Part shown: in pieces, positions 14,792-17,235 of the stretch | How the letters are laid out: each line of letters begins with the position of its first letter | How positions within the stretch are numbered: the first letter of the stretch is position 1 | DNA from: an uncultured Streptococcus sp. | Lineage (GTDB): Bacteria; Bacillota; Bacilli; Lactobacillales; Streptococcaceae | NCBI GenBank assembly: GCA_934215455.1 | Contig: CAKPZX010000037.1 | Location: 1-17,235, forward strand | Reading direction: 5' to 3' | DNA: 17,235 nucleotides | Translations under genes and position numbers: made by a program | The notes under the pieces: model-generated | Database searches by the model: none | The model's input: the letters and a program-made list of their open reading frames with translations, nothing else | Told to the model about the DNA's origin: nothing

Positions 14792-16480
14792 ATGAACAAT
14801 AAAGAACTCATTGCTAGTGAATTGGCCAAAGTGATTGACTCTCTTGACCAAGATGCTATTTTAAACTTGCTTGAACAACCAAAATCATCTGATCTTGGTG
14901 ACATTGCTTTTCCAGCCTTCTCACTTGCAAAAGTGGAACGCAAGGCTCCTCAAGCAATAGCTGCAGACATTGCTGAAAAAATCGACCAAAGTGCCTTCGA
15001 AAAAGTCGTTGCAACTGGACCTTACGTGAACTTCTTCTTAGACAAATCTAAGATCTCTGATCAAGTAATCAAATCCGTCATCGAAGCAGGTGCAGACTAC
15101 GGTCAACAAGACGAAGGTCATGGCCAAAACATTACCATCGACCTTTCAAGCCCAAATATTGCAAAACCATTCTCAGTTGGTCACTTGCGCTCAACCGTTA
15201 TCGGGGATGCTCTTTCAAACATCTTCCGCAAAATGGGCTACAACACGATTAAAATCAACCACTTGGGTGACTGGGGTAAACAATTCGGTCTCTTGATGGT
15301 GGCCTACAAAAAATGGGGTAGCAAGGAAGCTGTCGAAGCCAACCCAATCGATGAATTGTTAAAACTTTACGTTCGGATCAACGCTGAAATCGAAAACGAT
15401 CCTGAGCTTGATGAAGAAGGACGTAAATGGTTCAAAAAATTGGAAGATGGAGATCCTGAAGCAACAGAATTGTGGCAATGGTTCCGTGACGAAAGCTTGG
15501 TAGAATTCAACCGTATCTACAAACTCCTCGGTGTTGAATTTGACAGCTTAAACGGAGAAGCTTTCTACAACGACAAGATGGATGAAGGGGTTCAAATCCT
15601 TGAAGACAAAGGCTTGTTGAAAGAATCTAAAGGGGCTAGTATCGTTGAACTTGATGATGTCAACCTTCCACCAGCAATGATCAAAAAATCAGACGGTGCT
15701 ACTCTTTACATCACTCGTGATATCGCAACCGCTATCTACCGTGCACGGACTTACAACTTTGTGAAAAACATCTATGCTGTAGGTCAAGAACAATCCAACC
15801 ACTTCCGTCAGTTGAAAGCTGTTTTGAAGAAAATGGGATTTGACTGGAGTGACGATATGGTTCACGTTGACTTTGGTTTGGTGACAAAAAACCGTCAAAA
15901 ATTGTCAACTCGTAAAGGAAATATCATCCTGCTCGAACCAACCCTTCAAGAAGCTATCTCTCGTGCCAAAGCGCAGATCGAAGAAAAGAATCCTGAATTG
16001 GAAAACAAGGAAGAAGTGGCACATGCAGTCGGTGTTGGTGCGGTTAAATTCTACGACTTGAAGACAGACCGCCGCAATGGGTATGACTTCGACCTCGAAG
16101 CCATGGTATCCTTCGAAGGAGAAACTGGCCCTTACGTTCAATACGCTTACGCTCGTATCCAATCCATCCTTCGCAAAGCCAACTTCACACCATCTACAGA
16201 TGCGACATACAGCTTGAGCGATCCTGAAAGCTGGGAAATCATCAAGCTTCTCCAAGACTTCTCTCGTGTTGTGAAACGTGCTGCTGAAAACTATGACCCA
16301 TCTTTGATCGCAAAATATGCCATCAACTTGGCTCAAGCCTTCAACAAATACTATGCACACACTCGTATCTTGGATGAAAGCCCAGAACGCGAAAGCCGTC
16401 TTGCTCTTAGCTACTCAACAGCAGTAGTCTTAAAAGAAGCCCTTCGCTTACTTGGTGTCGATGCACCTGAGAAAATGTAA
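14792..16480 (+). CDS. argS: ArgS, arginyl-tRNA synthetase
   Basis: ArgS charges tRNA-Arg with arginine in the cytoplasm. The 562-residue class I synthetase has the N-terminal Add-1 domain for the tRNA D-loop (about 1-110). The HIGH-type motif follows in [17 protein letters not shown], the catalytic Rossmann domain includes [11 protein letters not shown], the KMSKS-equivalent is KLSTRKG (within [16 protein letters not shown]), and the C-terminal anticodon-binding helical domain ends [12 protein letters not shown]. Length is typical. TAAGGAGC precedes ATG 14792. Codon use (GGT, GAA, AAA, CGT, repeated TTC/AAC) looks more biased than in its neighbours, as expected for a highly expressed gene. 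It ends in a long hairpin terminator. Confidence 0.99.
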   Translation: MNNKELIASELAKVIDSLDQDAILNLLEQPKSSDLGDIAFPAFSLAKVERKAPQAIAADIAEKIDQSAFEKVVATGPYVNFFLDKSKISDQVIKSVIEAGADYGQQDEGHGQNITIDLSSPNIAKPFSVGHLRSTVIGDALSNIFRKMGYNTIKINHLGDWGKQFGLLMVAYKKWGSKEAVEANPIDELLKLYVRINAEIENDPELDEEGRKWFKKLEDGDPEATELWQWFRDESLVEFNRIYKLLGVEFDSLNGEAFYNDKMDEGVQILEDKGLLKESKGASIVELDDVNLPPAMIKKSDGATLYITRDIATAIYRARTYNFVKNIYAVGQEQSNHFRQLKAVLKKMGFDWSDDMVHVDFGLVTKNRQKLSTRKGNIILLEPTLQEAISRAKAQIEEKNPELENKEEVAHAVGVGAVKFYDLKTDRRNGYDFDLEAMVSFEGETGPYVQYAYARIQSILRKANFTPSTDATYSLSDPESWEIIKLLQDFSRVVKRAAENYDPSLIAKYAINLAQAFNKYYAHTRILDESPERESRLALSYSTAVVLKEALRLLGVDAPEKM

Positions 16481-16519
16481 TTTCTTATCTAATGATTGAT
16501 AAGTAGAACATCTCTTATG

Positions 16520-16574
16520 GGAGTGAGAGGAGAAACTAAATGCGATTCAATTTAGTTCTTTCTCACTCCTTTTC
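16520..16574 (+). terminator. Long hairpin terminator after argS
   Basis: GGAGTGAGA (16520-16528) pairs with TCTCACTCC (16561-16569), and inside it AACTAAAT (16534-16541) pairs with ATTTAGTT (16550-16557). TTTTCTC follows. Confidence 0.8.
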
Positions 16575-16633
16575 TCATGCCCAATGCCCCTCAATCTCTA
16601 CATTTTCAGATCCTTTATATACAGGAGAAATCT

Positions 16634-16879
16634 ATGAATCAAACCGTTTACATCTTAATCCTCATCAGTTTAGTGGTTCTCTTTTTATTTAACAAGTACG
16701 AAAGAGAAAAACTGCAACGGCTCTTACAAGAACAACTCTTGAAAGATCCAGCTTTCAAAGATAGCATCAAGAAAAAAATCCAAGAGACCGACAATATCAA
16801 CGATGTCATCCATGCCATCAATAAAGACTATCGATTGGGACTCCTACTTGCTAAAGAAATCACAGAAAAATTAAAATAA
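16634..16879 (+). CDS. Small single-pass membrane protein, possibly with an L7/L12-C-domain-like tail
   Basis: An 81-residue protein starting MNQTVYILILISLVVLFLFN: one N-terminal membrane helix (about 4-19), then a charged cytoplasmic part. The segment EREKLQRLLQEQLLKDPAF is amphipathic and could form a coiled coil. The end, INDVIHAINKDYRLGLLLAKEITEKL, resembles the helix pattern of the ribosomal L7/L12 C-terminal domain (vIkaIReltglgLkeAKdLve), a fold also found on other small anchored proteins; this is pattern matching only. I chose ATG 16634 because AGGAGA stands five bases upstream. An in-frame ATG at 16577 would add 19 residues that run through the ribosome site. Function is unknown. Confidence 0.75.
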   Translation: MNQTVYILILISLVVLFLFNKYEREKLQRLLQEQLLKDPAFKDSIKKKIQETDNINDVIHAINKDYRLGLLLAKEITEKLK

Positions 16880-16889
16880 AGCGTAAAAG

Positions 16890-17065
16890 AGAGAGTGGGA
16901 CAGAAATCGGTAATTCGTTAGAATTCGATTTCGTCGTCCCACCTCCGCACAGTTGAGTAGGGCTGTAAAAGCTGATGAAATCAGCGTAGTAGAGCCCACT
17001 CAACCACTGCGTCTTGCTCGACAATCCAAAAACAATTAAGAGGCTAGGACTTTTGTCCCAGCCTC
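16890..17065 (-). repeat. 176-bp three-hairpin repeat, copy 2 (inverted)
   Basis: It is the reverse complement of 7072-7247 with three mismatches, all in the linker next to hairpin 1 (17026-17036 region). Hairpin 1 (17040-17065) lies next to the nrdI stop codon, as in copy 1 it lies next to the S66 gene stop; hairpin 3 (from 16895) lies next to the small membrane protein gene. It again separates two convergent genes and has no separate terminator beside it, so it probably serves as one. Confidence 0.92.
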
Positions 17066-17073
17066 TCTTTATT

Positions 17074-17235
17074 TTAAAGATGGTACAACTCTTCTACAAT
17101 GGCGGCTACTTTTTTAATATCTCCCAACATCCCCCGCATTTCAAAATCGGCTAACATAGGGAAACCAAAGCGTTGGCTGTATTGCTTAGCGGTTAAACAA
17201 TATTGATTGTTAAAATTCCGATTGCCTGATCCAAC
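17074..17235 (-). CDS. nrdI: NrdI-like flavodoxin, 3' end (cut by window edge)
   Basis: The last 53 codons are in the window. The start of the fragment, [19 protein letters not shown], followed by [14 protein letters not shown] and a C-terminal helix, is the typical end of NrdI. NrdI is the flavodoxin-like protein that delivers oxidant to assemble the dimanganese-tyrosyl cofactor of class Ib ribonucleotide reductase. The GNRNF segment lies at the FMN pocket. With only a third of the protein visible, another flavodoxin-like protein is not fully excluded. The gene ends eight bases before the 176-bp repeat. Confidence 0.78.
   Translation of the reverse strand, partial: VGSGNRNFNNQYCLTAKQYSQRFGFPMLADFEMRGMLGDIKKVAAIVEELYHL

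Noticed and set aside
16577..16633. Longer start for the small membrane protein
   Set aside because: The extra 19 residues run across the ribosome site, and no ribosome site precedes the earlier ATG.

Overview
The window looks like core chromosome from an oral Streptococcus of the mitis/sanguinis/parasanguinis type. The basis is the low-GC Firmicute signal style (AGGAGG ribosome sites, extended -10 promoters of the TGnTATAAT form), the gene order cinA-recA-spx-ireB-ruvX, a ComX-type cin-box before cinA, and the gene pair mutS/mutL without mutH. I do not claim a species.

Layout. Positions 1-5664 are all on the minus strand and read from right to left: cinA, recA, spx, a lipoprotein gene, ireB, ruvX, a DUF1292 gene and the 5' part of folC (cut by the window edge). 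Positions 5665-7247 hold a plus-strand insert: structured non-coding DNA with two hairpin terminators, an S66 (MccF/LD-carboxypeptidase-like) peptidase gene, and one copy of a 176-bp three-hairpin repeat. Positions 7283-10416 are minus strand: tag, ruvA and mutL. Next comes a plus-strand LytTR/DUF3021 regulatory pair (10664-11553) with its own promoter and a 21-bp-period direct repeat. Then mutS, a candidate 27-codon leader ORF and argR on the minus strand, the divergent argS on the plus strand, an 81-residue single-membrane-pass protein, the second (inverted) copy of the 176-bp repeat, and the 3' end of nrdI on the minus strand.

Functionally most of the window concerns DNA maintenance: mismatch repair (MutS, MutL), Holliday-junction processing (RuvA, RuvX), recombination (RecA), alkylation repair (Tag) and competence (CinA). 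It also holds stress and signalling regulators (Spx, IreB, LytTR/DUF3021) and arginine control next to arginyl-tRNA synthetase (ArgR, ArgS). If the common streptococcal order mutS-mutL-ruvA-tag-cinA-recA-spx is ancestral, the LytTR pair and the S66 peptidase island are two separate insertions into it.

The observations I rate highest are: (1) two 176-bp structured repeats, 173/176 identical, in opposite orientation, each between convergent genes, so that recombination between them would invert about 10 kb without breaking a gene; (2) a 14-bp direct repeat with exact 21-bp period just upstream of the -35 box of the LytTR operon; (3) a cin-box giving competence control of cinA and probably recA; (4) a small ORF with a strong ribosome site that overlaps the mutS start; (5) an ArgR with Ala-Asn in place of the arginine-binding Asp-Asp; (6) a tandem pair of about 50-bp units with covarying hairpin stems between the DUF1292 gene and folC. 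I found no CRISPR array, tRNA, rRNA, transposase or phage gene.
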